DNA of 64,000 nt, taken from Multifurca ochricompacta. Lineage: Eukaryota; Basidiomycota; Agaricomycetes; Russulales; Russulaceae. The stretch covers positions 310,001-374,000 of the forward strand of contig WTXG01000001.1 of NCBI GenBank assembly GCA_022496185.1, given 5' to 3'. Positions within the stretch are counted from its first letter, which is position 1, and the number at the start of each line of letters is the position of its first letter. A program made the translations under genes and the position numbers. The notes beneath the pieces are model-generated. The model was not told the DNA's origin and searched no databases. It saw only the letters and a list, made by a program, of their open reading frames with translations. Positions 46,643-58,917 of this stretch are shown here, one piece after another.

Positions 46643-47919
46643 TTAGGAACTCTCAACGTCGAACTTTGGCCTTTTTTCTAGTATACCATCGACAATACCG
46701 AAGTCCAGAGCGTCGTGGGCTGTGTACGAAACGGAAAGAAATTGATACCAAGTTAGCAAGTCGAGCGCCTCGGCGACCACGGAAGAAGCAACCGACCCGT
46801 CATGAAATAATCACGTTCTAGTGCCGTCTCTGTCGGAGTCGGAGAACACAAAAAATTATTAGAGTTAGGCAGGGCAGGGCAGAGAAGAAAGAGGCAGAGG
46901 CAGAGTATCCACCCCAAACACCGACAGGCGTACCGAAGCGGTGCAAACCTTGTTCCTGCGACTCCTCAGGTTGATAGCAATGCCGTTGGTAGATTCCTGT
47001 CAGGAGCTTACGGATGCGCAAAATTTCCTTCGCGTGAATGGCAATATCAGAAGCCTGTCCGGACGCTCCGCCGGATGGTTCTTTCATGACATGATGATCA
47101 TTATACTCAGTTGCAAAAAAAGGGGTGATAAGAAATCGACTTACGATGGATCATGATGCTTGCGTTGGGTAGGCAGTGTCTTTTCCCTTTTTCACCTATG
47201 CGGGTGATCGCATGCATTAGTCCCCTGGCGCTGAAAGCGGGGTGGAGGGAACGAACCGGCAGCGAGTAGAAGAGATCCCATGGATGCTGCTTGACCCACG
47301 CAATAGGTATGTATTGGTGATGAAACGTACTAGAAAAGTCACATTCAGGGGGTTGTTGTAACCATAGCGGCAGTAAGGTCGGACCTGCATCTACGACAGG
47401 TTACTATGTACTTGCGTGAACGTCTTCAGTCGAGGTACATACTGTGTCATAGATGGCCAAACCGGCAGTAACGCTGCCGCCTGGCGAGTTAATATACAGG
47501 TGAATAGGTTTCGACGTCTCCTCTGCTTCAAGGAAGAGAAGTTGCGCTACGATGAGCGCAGCGTCCGTATCCCGAATCTATCGCAAAGTTAAATTGAAGG
47601 AAAGCCAGGTCCCAGATGACTTTCACAGACAGGTCCATAGAGCATATCACGCGCTCTCGAAGAAGACGGGAAAATATGTCATATGAGCGTTCGCCTCTTC
47701 CCTGGACATGATGATGATAAAGGGGCGAGCGGCGCGAGACTTGGAAGTACGCACCGTTTGCTCGACAACAATTGGGACCAAACCATCTCCGGTGGGCTCT
47801 GACCAGTGAGATGCGTACCAGGGGTGTTGTGGGAATCGGTGGTTGTGTAGACTGCGAAGAGATACGCGCTTTGAATGGCAAAGAGCCTGAGAGATAGCTG
47901 AAGTAGCTGAACGCAACAT
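46643..47919 (-). CDS. CLPP: Mitochondrial ClpP protease proteolytic subunit
   Basis: ClpP forms the barrel of the ATP-dependent ClpXP protease in the mitochondrial matrix. Nine exons: 47919-47755, 47701-47631, 47577-47443, 47390-47385 (6 nt), 47329-47257, 47195-47145, 47080-46949, 46829-46797 and 46719-46643. The spliced length is 743 nt; adding one base in exon 2 near 47640 gives 247 residues and restores VICLYGP, the conserved strand. The presequence is Arg/Ser/His-rich. The catalytic triad is visible: Ser142 in [14 protein letters not shown], His167 in [14 protein letters not shown] and Asp218 in [10 protein letters not shown]. Other hallmarks are [20 protein letters not shown] and [15 protein letters not shown]. 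The 6-nt exon encodes Met-Gln of the conserved IYDTMQYV. Budding yeast lacks ClpP, so its presence fits a basidiomycete. The gene converges on the ADAM gene with about 40 bp between stops. Confidence 0.93.
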
Positions 47920-48235
47920 GAGATGACCCTCCTCCTCGGCCTTTTCGGTCACAGCAACAGCGTGTCCTTTTCACTCACGTGATGAGCGCATTCATCGCTG
48001 GAGGTGTGGTGGTGTCACGGCTGTTGTTGATCTTCAGCTTCAACTTATATCGTACCACCCCTCCATCTCAGAGTGGTGGTAAGAAGCTGTGTTTCTCTCT
48101 TTTATTTTTTCGTGTTACAATCAACGTCACGTCAACGGTCAACGGTCAACGGTCCTTCTCGACGCGAGTGTTCCCCAGATAGCGCGACTCGATGGCAGCA
48201 GAACGCCAAAGACCAGGACGTCCACTGAAGCACCC
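47920..48235. promoter_or_regulatory. Bidirectional promoter of CLPP and BRL1
   Basis: This is 316 bp between divergent ATGs. A tandem GTCAACG/GGTCAACG repeat lies at about 48130-48150; its meaning is unknown. Confidence 0.45.
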
Positions 48236-49639
48236 ATGGATTTCCAGTTCACCTCGCGCCCGAGTGAAAACTTTGTTCCAGTATGGAAAACCCCAGCCAC
48301 GCCTATGAAACGTGAGCACGCCTTCTGGCCACCCTATTCTATACCGAACTCAACACCTCACCCCACGCAGGCACACATACTGACATGAACCCTCCACTCA
48401 CGCCATCCTCAGTTCCCACCTTTGGAACTAATGCAAGCGTTCCGTTCATTTTTCAGTCCCCGCCTCCAAAATCGGCCTATGTACATGCGTGGGCCCCACC
48501 GGATAATTTCTCCCCGGAGAAGGCTTTCCCTCAGGAGGAGATTAGAGATGTAGATATGGCAGAACCGAGCCCACCCAAACCCCAAGAGACGAACACAGAT
48601 GGCCGCCGCACTATGGCACTGGGAGCTGTGCGAAGGGTGTTCAAATCTCGTCAGAAGGCCAGGAGCAAGGCTCTCGCACGCACTGTCGAAGAGAACAGTG
48701 AGGAATCTTCGGCCAGCGATGATGAAAGCGATGATGAACACCTCGTGTCACGTCGGTCCCGAGTACAGAAGCTCTCACATCATTACACGCTGAACATGCC
48801 GTCGCCTCCACCATCTAAAACAGATACACCATATGTCCTTCTGGGGTGAGTCGAGACTTTCTACTGTCACGACCTTCTTCTCACACACATTCTGTGCGGT
48901 ACAGGTACCTCCAATTCCTCTTCAATTCGGCCTTGGTCTTTCTCTTTCTTTACCTGTTGGTAAAATTCATCCTGACGGTTCAGCGGGACGTGGAGCAGCG
49001 CATCACCGAATACTCGATGGGTAAGGAATGTCTGTCAGCGGTTCTGACTGGTCAGAAGTTGAAGATGGTTTGTTAGATATCGTGCAGGAGATATCGAACT
49101 GTGCTGCCCACTACAAGGCGAATCTGTGCGGTTCTAATCCCGTCCCTGCCATGTTTCGCCAATGCAGTGTATGGGAGACATGCATGAATCGAGATCCCAC
49201 TGTTGTGGGTCGCGCCAAAGTAGGCGCTGAACTTATTGCTGAAGTCATCAATGGATTTGTAGAGCCTATCAGTTGGAAAACTCTGGTCTGTTCCTGTTCT
49301 GTTCTGTTTATTTCGTCACACGTTGAGGTCTAGGACTAAAATGGAGTACAATTCCGTTCCGTTCTCTCTCCCCCACAGGCGTTTACATTGTCCTCTTTGG
49401 CTTCCATGACGATCTTTGTCAATTCCTTACTTTCCCTTTTCCGCTCGAGACTTTCAGCGATTCCAGAACAAGGATCGGTCCGACAGGAACCATTATACCC
49501 ACTCCAGCCACCGACTCCGTATCCAATGCAGTTGTCTCGTGGTTCTGGTTGGCGTCAAGGATCGTGGGATGATGAGCTCATTCAGACGCCAAGCCGGAGA
49601 AGGCGGTTGGAGAATGGAGGGACCGCCAAAGTTTCTTAG
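48236..49639 (+). CDS. BRL1: Nuclear-envelope protein of the Brl1/Brr6 family
   Basis: Brl1/Brr6 proteins are integral to the nuclear envelope and act in nuclear pore assembly and lipid balance. Exons 48236-48311, 48371-48845, 48905-49020, 49077-49285 and 49379-49639 give 378 residues. The N-terminal half is Pro/Ser-rich and acidic. The conserved domain starts at about residue 185: a first membrane helix (YLQFLFNSALVFLFLYLLVK), then a lumenal segment with conserved cysteines expected to form disulfides (ISNCAAHYKANLCGSNPVP, FRQCSVWETCMNRDP), then a second helix (KTLAFTLSSLASMTIFVNSL). The tail is Pro/Arg-rich. This is the Pfam-type disulfide-bridge nucleocytoplasmic transport domain in its standard order. 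Brl1 and Brr6 cannot be told apart here, so the symbol is tentative. Confidence 0.92.
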
Positions 49640-49852
49640 TGGGAGGAGTAAATGGCGCTTAGCACATATAATCCAAGGCACGAAACTCTTGGAGATGATG
49701 ATGATGATACTTTAAAGGTCTGGATTGGGTTTGCGCGAGCGGGCCGTACCATACTGGCGTAGCGTAGCCAGACCAGGAATTAATTATAATTATTATGTAA
49801 TGTCATGCCCCGTTAGCGCCTTGCCAGATGCCCAGATGCTCACCTGCAAAGT

Positions 49853-49882
49853 ACAACTACAACTACAACTACAACTACAACT
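49853..49882. repeat. ACAACT tandem repeat
   Basis: Five uninterrupted six-base units in intergenic DNA. Confidence 0.85.
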
Positions 49883-51562
49883 GTAATTATAACTAACTTC
49901 TAGACTCCCCACGTTCGCATCACTCCTTCCTTCATTTCTTTTCAATTTCTTTCACTTCTTCCTTCCTTCCTTCTTCCCCCTCCCTTCCTTTGTTTGTTTG
50001 ATGATTCGTTCCGTTCCGCATGGAGCTCTACCATGAGACCGTGAGAGAAACGGAGGAAAAGTCAATGACCGCCACTGCCCAATAGGGAGCGAAGGAGCGG
50101 AGGTCTAACCTTATCCGTGGGGGGGGAGATTGGATCACTAAAATCGGCGTCACCCATGCTCTGTCCCTGTCCGTCCTTTAGGTCGTGGTCGTGTACGGGC
50201 AGGTTGGGATGGAACAGTAGAGTAGGAGAATGGTGAGTAGAAAAGTAGAGATTAAAGAGTAAATAATTAAGAAGAGTAGAGAGTAGGAGAGACGCACGCA
50301 GACGTGAGAACAACGTCGTCGTTGTCGTCACACGGCCGCAAATCGAACTGGACTGAGATTGACAGATCTGATAACATCATAATTTTCCTCGGCGACCTTG
50401 GCCTATATATATGGTCATTCACCTCAATCCTCAAAAGTTATAATATATTAATATATAAATATATAAATACAAATACAAAACAACAGAAACAGAAGCGGGA
50501 GACCCTTAGTCCCGAACAGATGGCTCAGTCACTTCCTTGGACTGTCAGCCTGATTACGCCGGCAAGATAGACAACGGCCAGCGGCGTAACTTGGATTCCT
50601 TGGCGCCCATTTCCATCGCCGCGATGATTCTTTCTTTATCTTTCTTTGGAAATGTGTATTGCGTCTCTGCGGCTTTTCCGCCCGTTGTGATTCCTTCCGT
50701 CACATTCCCAGCAGCAGCAGCAACAGCTTTCCCCCTCCCCCTTTTTAGGCACGAAGGAAGTTTTTCCCTTTGCCCCCCTCTCTCTCTCCTTCCGTCAAGA
50801 GCTTTAATTTGACATACCGCCGCAAGGGCTCCTCCCCCTGTTGTTGTAGGAAAGCAACGTGAACGTGATTTTATATAACGAACCTATTCTTACCCACCTT
50901 ACTCCACCACACCCCCCCATCCCCCCATCCCCCCTACATCGTCAGGGGCCTTAATCTAGATTAACACTAACCGGAACAAGCCAGGCTTCATGGAACCTCA
51001 TGCAATCCTTAAATAAATCAAATCATCAACACCATATCACAATCACACATATCTCCTCACACCACCACCCTAAACTCCCACGCGGGTCGGGATGACGAAG
51101 ATCGACCAGATCGGGAGCCTTATCAACCTATACAGGGGCTGCTGCAACTTCGGATTCTTCGCGTCGGAGACGAGTCATCGGTTTTCCCGAGGACAATCCG
51201 GTAGGGCAAGGCAGGGCAGGACAAGACAGGGCAGGGCACGTCACTGACTCTGGTGGTGGTGTGGTGTGTGTGGACATGGTCATGGTCATGGTCATGTATG
51301 ATCCATTAACCCATCTGCCCACAGCCCCAGGTCTAGGCGTCTAGGCCACTCGTGGTCGGGCATGGGATCTTGCATCTTTTATTGATATTGATATTAACAA
51401 TGACCCGCGCCTATTTCCAACCAACAGTTATTAACAACTGATGCCTACGCCCCCGCCCCTGGTTGACGTGATTGTCCTCATGCTTCACATTTTTTTTCGG
51501 GTGGTTCGAGTCGAGTCAAGGATATGAGAACGTGAGAAAAAGCTTCGTGTCCGATCGCCTTA

Positions 51563-51590
51563 ATGTATGTATGTATGTATGTATGTACGT
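51563..51590. repeat. ATGT tetranucleotide repeat
   Basis: About six ATGT units, with degenerate copies continuing to about 51640. Confidence 0.85.
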
Positions 51591-52064
51591 ATTATGTATG
51601 TATTAATATTGGTATTGGTATTTTATTGTATGTATGTACGTAGCTTCCCGTTTGAGTAAGAGTGTCGGTTGTGCTCTTCCGCGGACGCGGAGTTAAAACA
51701 CTCCGGTCTCTCTTAAATTAATGTACACGCATGTGTGCATGTGCGATGTGCGTTACGCAGTTTAGCGGTAACTGGGCACCGGCCTAGTGCTGCACGAGGT
51801 TGATGTCTATGCCTAACAGGATCGATCATGTTATGTCCATGCCTTCATGGCATGTTCCTGTCTTGAACTTGAACTCTATATTTCCATGTAACTGCTGTAG
51901 TATAGGAAAGTGCCATAATTGGTCTACATAGTGTCAGTGGAGGGAAACTGATGACACTTAAGGACTATCCACTAAACCACAGACAGTGACAAGTCACCGG
52001 ACAGCGGTTCACAAATCTACATCGCCAGATCCGCCGTTGGGTTAGCCCACCAGCGAAATGAAGG

Positions 52065-52453
52065 CTATTTACCACCTCCACCGGCCGCAGCCGCAGCCGC
52101 AGTCGCTTTCTCCTCTTCCTTTTTCTGAGGGCGGATATCAAACAAGTGCCTGCCCTTCTATGCACAACATCACCGTACCTTCTGTTTAGCCCTGAGAGCT
52201 TCGGCATCACTACAGATACATACAAGAATGTTATTTTTCATTGATAAAGAACGCATACGAAGGGCGATCACCTACGTTTCTTTGCGCTTCGCGAGAGTTG
52301 TGTTGCTCTCCTTTGGCTTTGATTTGCTAGCTGCCGCCTTCTTCTGCGCTTTAAGGCGATCCGTTTCTCTCTGATTTCCACCTGATAAATCGAAAAGGAA
52401 TTGAGTGGAGTTCTAGAGAAAAAAAAAAAAAAGATTGAATGTTCACGGGTCAT
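52065..52453 (-). CDS. Small SERF/4F5-family protein
   Basis: SERF/4F5 proteins are short, highly charged nucleic-acid-binding proteins; animal members promote amyloid formation. Exons are 52453-52447 (7 nt), 52381-52276, 52209-52179 and 52124-52065, giving only 67 residues. The 7-nt first exon supplies Met-Thr and the first base of Arg, so that splicing creates the family start MTRGNQRETDRLKAQKKAAA. The rest is Lys/Ala/Glu-rich (KPKESNTTLAKRKETDAEAL, RAKQKKKEEEK) and ends in Ala6-Gly4-Lys. The 54-nt last intron could be retained in frame only up to an early stop. No other gene is within 2 kb on either side. Confidence 0.88.
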
Positions 52454-54768
52454 GATTGCTTTGTATTGATCAATTGCCTATTGAGAGGTTATGGTATACG
52501 ATATGATGCGACAACGACAACGACAGCGACAGTGACAAGAAGACCGCACACCGCACCCGCACCACCACCCAACGAAAAGTCACACCCGTGACATGTGTGA
52601 CATATGACCATGTCACAGCTTCCTTTCTGCATGCCTGATTCTGGACTGGACACGACAAGGGTACTTCTAACCTTTTTATATTAGCCTTTGGTGATCCGAT
52701 CCAAAAATTGATCGTGGGTCCTGGTCCTGACATTCATTGGGTTGGGTTAGGATAGCCCTCGGCGCTTCCTGGAAGTTGGAAGACCTGACGTCAGCGCCGA
52801 GACTCAGCTCGGCATGAAGCGACTTCCATTTGACCTTATACGCGCTGGCCGCTTAGTTTCTCTCTCACGAAAACTTTACTTACTTGTCGGCTTTGGAGCG
52901 CGTGTGGAAAGTTTTTATTTTTAATTTTCTTTTAACCTTTGTCCTGTGACCCACAAAAAATTTAAAAACCTTTGGCGATAGACTTTTTACTCCTTGAATC
53001 GCCATCCGACAAGCCTCATGTCATCAAGAGGCTAAGATATAATTTTTTTTTTTTTTCCTACTTACAAGTTTAGGGTTGGGGAAAGTTTAGTTTAGTTTAG
53101 TTTAGCTTTATCCGATGTAACCAGTTGGTCGGAAGATTCGCTCGGGGGAGAGGAAGAGTGGTTACGTATCCACCATTCCCAACAACAACAACACGCCACG
53201 GCTGATTTCTGGCAGTCCGGGGCGGTTATTTCCGGAAGAAGGGAATCTGAGATTTGGATCTCGATGTACTACACATGCGTGGCCCTAAGGGAAAATATAT
53301 ATGAATTTGCCACAGACCGGAGCGAGCGTTGATGGATGATGTATGATGGCATGGCTCTAGAGGCGGCTGTGCAAAAAATAGCAAAAATAAATAAAAAAGG
53401 AAGGCAGGAAGGAAGGAAGGAAGGGCGGACAACTTGATGACATGGAGTTTGACAGGACAGGGAGTCTAGTCCGTATCAAGGAGGGTTCAAACCAAACCAA
53501 AGGGAAGTCCCAGCGAGTATCCTGTCTGTCAAGAGAAAGGCGCCGTTCGCCAAGTTTGACGTGGAAGCAACTTAATCAGTTGCTTGAGGGCAGAGGTAGA
53601 ATGGATGTGCTGTTGTCAAGAACCGCCGACCCCACAGGGGGGAAAAAGTGCCTGGAAGGAGTGACTACTGACGCGCGGAGTTCGGAAGCAGTCTGGAGTG
53701 TTGTAGTGCGTGGTGCTTTGGACTACCACGAGGCTACGCTAAGGCGGAAGCTTCTCTTCTTCCTTCTCTCTTCTCTTCTCCTTCTCTTTTCAAAATCATC
53801 TTCAATTTAAAAATCAATCGAAATCCCATAATAATCCCATCCCATCCCATCCCCCATTCCCATTCCCATTTCCATTCCCAACCAAGGCCTGGCCTAGATC
53901 TGATTCTGACCGACGACGACTGATCAACTGCGCGTCAATATATCATACCATACATTCTTGGAAGCCTATAAGCTTATAGCCACATTGCCGGCTCTCCGCC
54001 TTGGGTTTGACACTTTTGAAGGGTGACACTTAACATCTAACCTTGCCGAAGGGGTGGGGGAAGAGGTGTGCCATTGTTTCATATGACTCACATGGACACG
54101 GTTAATATTTATCCTATCCTATGCTATTCCATTGTATCCATTGTATTATTAGCTAAAGGGATGGGGGGGGGGAAAGAGCGGAAGAGAGGGAGGGTTGGTT
54201 GGTTTTGTTGGTTGGATAGATACCCATACCCCCATACCCATTAAGCTCTTTAACTTATGACTAATCAACCGATGGATCTCGATTATAATTTTTTTTTGGC
54301 GGATATAGTGAAAGAGGCACGAGGTTGGGAAAGGAAAAGGAAAGGAAAGGAAAGGAAGAAGAAGGAGCGGGCGGGATTCAAAGCCGGGATTGAATCTGAT
54401 GACAAGGTAGTGACGCTTCCGTACTGTACGTTGGTTGGTTGGTTCGTTTGGATGGGATCTTTCTCTGGCCGATCGTCTGTGATCGTGCGAGCGAGAGCGA
54501 GGGTTGGTTGGCTGGGACTAACCGCCCTGATCAAAGTACCCCCCTCCATCCATTCCCCTCCCCTCCCCAATTTATATATCACCTTCGGTCCGCCTGAATT
54601 CATCTTTTCGCCTTCCTCCCCGTTTCCCCCCTCCCTTCCCTCCTTCACGTGTCTGTTCCTCTCCCTTCTCCCATTCTCCCTTCTCCCTCTCTTCTACCTC
54701 TGCCACTCCCCCCTTCTTCCCCCTTCCCCTCCCCCCTCCCCCCACATTCCCCTTTCTTCCCTTCCTTA
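52454..54768. other. Large intergenic gap upstream of CYC8
   Basis: This is 2.3 kb without a recognisable gene. It has TTTAG tandem units (53085-53106), GGAAGGAAGGAAGG runs near 53400, CCCATCCCATT runs near 53835-53880, a G-run near 54165, and an extended C/T-rich tract from about 54540 to the CYC8 start codon, which probably is its promoter and 5' UTR. ORFs here are low-complexity. Confidence 0.5.
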
Positions 54769-57700
54769 ATGTCTTCGATTAGACATACTCCTCGTCAGTC
54801 CAGTAGGGACCTCCGTCTTCATGAGCCTCATCCTCTTCATCCTCCCCCTCATCATCCTCCCCCTCCCCCTCCTCAACCTCAAATACCTCATCTTAACGGA
54901 AATGGTGTCGTCCCTGGCACCCCTGCATCCATTCCCAACGGCGCACCACATCCACATTCTTCCTCCCACGTCTCTCCCAAGGGGAATTCGGGCATGGTAC
55001 CCAGTGCCAGTAATCCTCTCCCACCCTCGATACAAAAGTTAGTTGATGCAAATGAGCAGACATGGCTCGTGATAGGTCAGTTTCACCCTTATCCCCTTTT
55101 GGGCGCTCATCGCTTATTCTCCGAATAGGTAGCGTTGCTGAGCAGATGGGTGATCTCGAACATGCAGCAACTGCTTATGAAAATGCATTGCGCCATAATC
55201 CCATGTCAATCCCTGGTTTGACTCAAGTCGCTGGCATCGCTCGGATCAAGGAAAATTATCCGATGGTCAGTATTTTTATTTTATTTTATTTTTCCGTCCT
55301 GCCCTGGCCATGTTTATTTTTATTTTTATTTATCTCGTGTCTCGTGTCCTTACCCACCTCACCCACAACGTTGCTGACTAATATTTTCTCAGGCGGTTGA
55401 GTACTTCCAACGCGTGCTTGCTTTACAACAAGACAATGGAGAAATTTGGAGTGCACTTGGTTCGTATGAGACATCTCTCCTCATCTCACAGCCGTCTTTT
55501 CCCTGACAACTGTCTTCCAGGGCATTGTTACCTCATGCAAGATGATCTTCAGAAGGCCTATTCGGCCTATCAGCATGCTTTGTATTCTCTCCCGAACCCG
55601 AAAGTATGTCCAAATTCAGCCTTTTTACAGGGAAGCTCGCTTATCACCAATTAGGAAAACCCGAAGTTATGGTACGGAATTGGAATTCTTTACGACCGAT
55701 ACGGGTCGTTGGACAATGCTGAGGAGGCATTCTCATCTGTCTTAAAGATGGACAAAGGTACACGCGAGCTTTGTTTTTATTTTACTTCTCTTCTCAACGT
55801 GTTTCTTTCAGACTTCGATAAATCCAACGAGGTTCTCTTCAGGTTAGGAATAATCTACAAGCAGCAGACCAAGTATGATGAAAGCTTGCGTTGCTTCGAT
55901 CGCATTTTACGGAATCCTCCGAGCCCTCTTGCCAATGCCGACATTTGGTTCCAGATCGGACATGTATACGAGCAACAAGGCGATGTAGGTGTACCCTTTC
56001 TTTACTCATAGTGAACCGCATTAATTGATTCTCCTAATAGCATGTTCGTGCCCGGGAGGCGTACGAGCGTGTGGTTGCAGAAAACCCCGTTCACGCCAAA
56101 GTTTTGCAGCAACTTGGCTGGCTATACCATCAGGATGGGCCTTCGTTTCAAAATCAGGATTTGGCTATACAATATTTGACAAAGAGTTTAGAAGCTGGTC
56201 AGTGAATCTGTTTGTTGAACTTGGTGTACACCTGATCCTTTATATTAGATCCTTCGGATGCCCAAAGTTGGTATCTTTTGGGACGAGCTTACATGGCTGG
56301 TCAAAAGTACAACAAGGCGTACGAAGCCTACCAGCAAGCTGTGTACCGAGACGGTCGTAACCCAACATTCTGGTGCTCCATTGGCGTCCTGTACTTCCAA
56401 ATCAATCAGTATCGCGATGCCCTGGACGCGTATTCACGCGCGATTCGCATCAACCCGTACATTCCGGAGGTCTGGTTCGATCTCGGCAGCCTCTACGAGA
56501 GTTGCAACAACCAAATCGGGGATGCCATTGACGCATACGCACGGGCTGCGGAGCTCGACCCAGGAAATGCTGCAATCACTCAGCGATTGCATCTGCTCAA
56601 ACATTCTCAGGCCACAGGTGCCCAGCTACCCGCTGCCCCAGCCCCACAGGATGTTCATCCTACCGCTTACGCGACTGTAGCCCCTCCTCCGGCCTCGGTG
56701 GACTTCCGCTCTTACACGTTAACAACAGCGGGCGGCCTATCTATCGCGCTGATTCTCGTGGCCCAGGCAACGACATTGTCCATCACCCTCCCCATATTGC
56801 CGCGGCAGAAACCTCACCCGCTCCATTTAGAGGCGGTCCTCCACCTCCTGTTGTTATCGATGAGAGCCGTCATGCCCCCTCACACGCTCAACTGGCTCCG
56901 ATGGATGTCGATCATATCCCCCACGGGAGGGATGCCCCTTATTTGCACCCTCCTTCCACCCGAGATTCTCGGCAACTTTCCCTCACCACAGATCCCCACC
57001 CACGCGAATCGGATGGAATGCGTGGCACGGCACCTCACGATTCATACTACAGTCGCAGCTCTCGCGCAGGGTCCATTCCCCCTTCTCCCCCCGTTCATAC
57101 TAGTCGTCCTCGTTCACCGACTTCATATCATGGCTATCCTCCTAGCAGAGTTCCAGTGTCTACGGCTCCAACTAGTATTCACCGCTCGCCCCATGCATAT
57201 CCCCGGGAGTCAAGCGGGAATGGTCCCGTAAGCGACCGTGAAGCAGGTTGGGATCGTCGCGATTGGGAACGAGGTAGAGACTCGAGTCGGCGGCGTGGTG
57301 GGCCAGCATATCTCCATGGGCCGTCTTCGCCACCTCGGGCCCAGACCCCTCGCGCGCGAAGTCCATCGCAAGCTTCCCCCATGTCAGCCCATCCTTCTCG
57401 TGGTTATTGGGACTCAAGGCCTGCACAACCCCCTCAGCTCCAGCCGCGCTCTCCTCGCGCACCTCCTCCTGATTTGGGGGTCATACGATCAACTTCGGGT
57501 GACCGTAGCGAATATTGGCAGAGTCGTGTCTCTATAGAGTCACCGCCAGAGAGTGCACGGAACGCTCGTGTTGCTCCTCCCACTTTTACAGGTAGTGTGC
57601 GAGGGTCAGAGAGCCCCCGCCTTACTACCCAGCGTCCTGTCGATCCTGCGACGGAATATAAGAGGCGAAGAGGTACGCGGGAGAAGGAGATGGAGGTGTC

Positions 57701-58631
57701 GGCATCCCCTGGTGAGGAGGCACCCAAGAGAGACCGCAAGCGGAGAACAAACGTCAAACAGAAGGGCGAGCGCGGTCGGACAGAGACTCCAAAGCCATAT
57801 GGACCTCTGAATCAGAATCCTCCCTTTAAAGTCACTTATCCCAAACGCGATGAATCCGCTGGTCCTTCAAGCTCAGCTGGCTCTGGATCACAGAGCAGAT
57901 CTGCGCAACCATCGCCAACGAGCACTGTGCCAGTTGCGCCTGCTCGCGTTGTTGATGAGGATTACGACGAGGGTGTTGCCGATGCCTTGATGGGTTTGGC
58001 TTCATACCGTGCTCCTGAACAGACGTCAACATTCCTCAATGGGCCTTCTACTTCTGCTGGCAGACCAATCTCCCCCTCTCCCTCAATGCGGTCTCACAGT
58101 CACCGTGGCTCGGTATCATCGACACGTTCGCGCGCCTCACCACCTCCAAATTCCGGAAGTACTTCCATGAAGCGACCGCTAAGCCCTGGTCCAGACGATG
58201 TGGACAGCAAGCGAACGAAAGTAGATATCCCTACGCGGAAGGCATCATCCCCTGGGCCTTCATCGTCGCGTCCTTCGCCCATCCCACTCCGTAATCAACC
58301 TTCTCACTCTCCTGAGAATAGGCAGGCGGAGAAATCGAAACACTCATCATATCCATCTAGCCCACAGCTTCCTTCAGTTCTTCCCCTCCCTCCGCGTCCC
58401 ATTGGTGCAGGCCTTTCATCTCATACTTCAAACTCTGTAGCACTCCCTCCTATAGCAACACTCTCTCCTGCTTCCACTGCGCCATCTCCTGCCCATGAAC
58501 AAGAACGGATGTCGATTGACCGGACACAGTCTCGATCGGTGTCTCCGCAGGCGCAAACGGTGCCACGGGGCAAGTTTGTGGAAGTGATGAATCCAACTGA
58601 GCCGTTGGGTAATAGCGAGCCATCGTCGTGA
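54769..58631 (+). CDS. CYC8: General transcriptional corepressor CYC8/SSN6 (TPR protein)
   Basis: With Tup1 this forms the global Ssn6-Tup1 corepressor recruited by many DNA-binding proteins. Exons 54769-55075, 55129-55265, 55393-55459, 55521-55603, 55667-55757, 55812-55984, 56041-56197 and 56249-58631. The sum is one base short of a full frame; restoring it gives about 1132 residues. The N-terminus is Pro/His-rich. About ten TPRs fill residues 85-620 or so: VAEQMGDLEHAATAYENALR, AVEYFQRVLALQQDNGEIW, CYLMQDDLQKAYSAYQHALY, YDRYGSLDNAEEAFSSVLK, RLGIIYKQQTKYDESLRCFD, LGRAYMAGQKYNKAYEAYQQ and YFQINQYRDALDAYSRAIRI. The long tail is Pro/Ser/Arg-rich and disordered. The frame moves once in the tail between about 56690 and 56735. 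Confidence 0.93.
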
Positions 58632-58917
58632 AGTTGCGTGTTATATTGTATCTTGGACGTTATGTACATATATCCTGTCCGTCCCGCTTTCTTCCAGTTA
58701 CTGCAGAGCTCTCTTTTCCCTAAACCTAAATGATTACTTGTCTCCCTTGTTTTTTTTTTTTTCCCGCTATAATCATAATGATATGATATGATATGATATG
58801 ATATGATACCTCTTATCTCGCAGCATCACGTGACATCTGTGGGAAAAGCCGTGAATTAGTTAGTCAGCAACCCACCCATATACCATACACTTTACCTCAA
58901 CTCGTCCAGCACGCGGG
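58632..58917. other. Intergenic region with GATAT tandem repeat
   Basis: This 286-bp spacer between CYC8 and ERF4 holds a T-run at 58751-58762 and about six GATAT units at 58774-58808. Confidence 0.7.

Larger units (their letters stand above)
49640..52064. other. Large intergenic gap with several microsatellites
   Basis: This is 2.4 kb with no reading frame I can relate to a protein family. It contains ACAACT repeats (49853-49882), CCTTCCTTCC-type pyrimidine runs (49930-49990), C-runs at about 50910-50935, an ATGT tandem (51563-51590), and AT-rich blocks near 50430-50480. A dormant or fast-evolving gene cannot be excluded. Confidence 0.5.

Noticed and set aside
49021..49076. Alternative acceptor at 49054 in BRL1
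   Set aside because: It would make a 34-nt intron, shorter than any other in the window; 49076 gives a 56-nt intron and the same downstream frame.
50062..50812. Short ORFs in the 50-kb gap
   Set aside because: Low complexity, no recognisable similarity, and no plausible exon partners.
51490..51525. GGTTCGAGTC, resembling a tRNA T-loop
   Set aside because: No matching acceptor stem, D-arm or anticodon arm could be found upstream.
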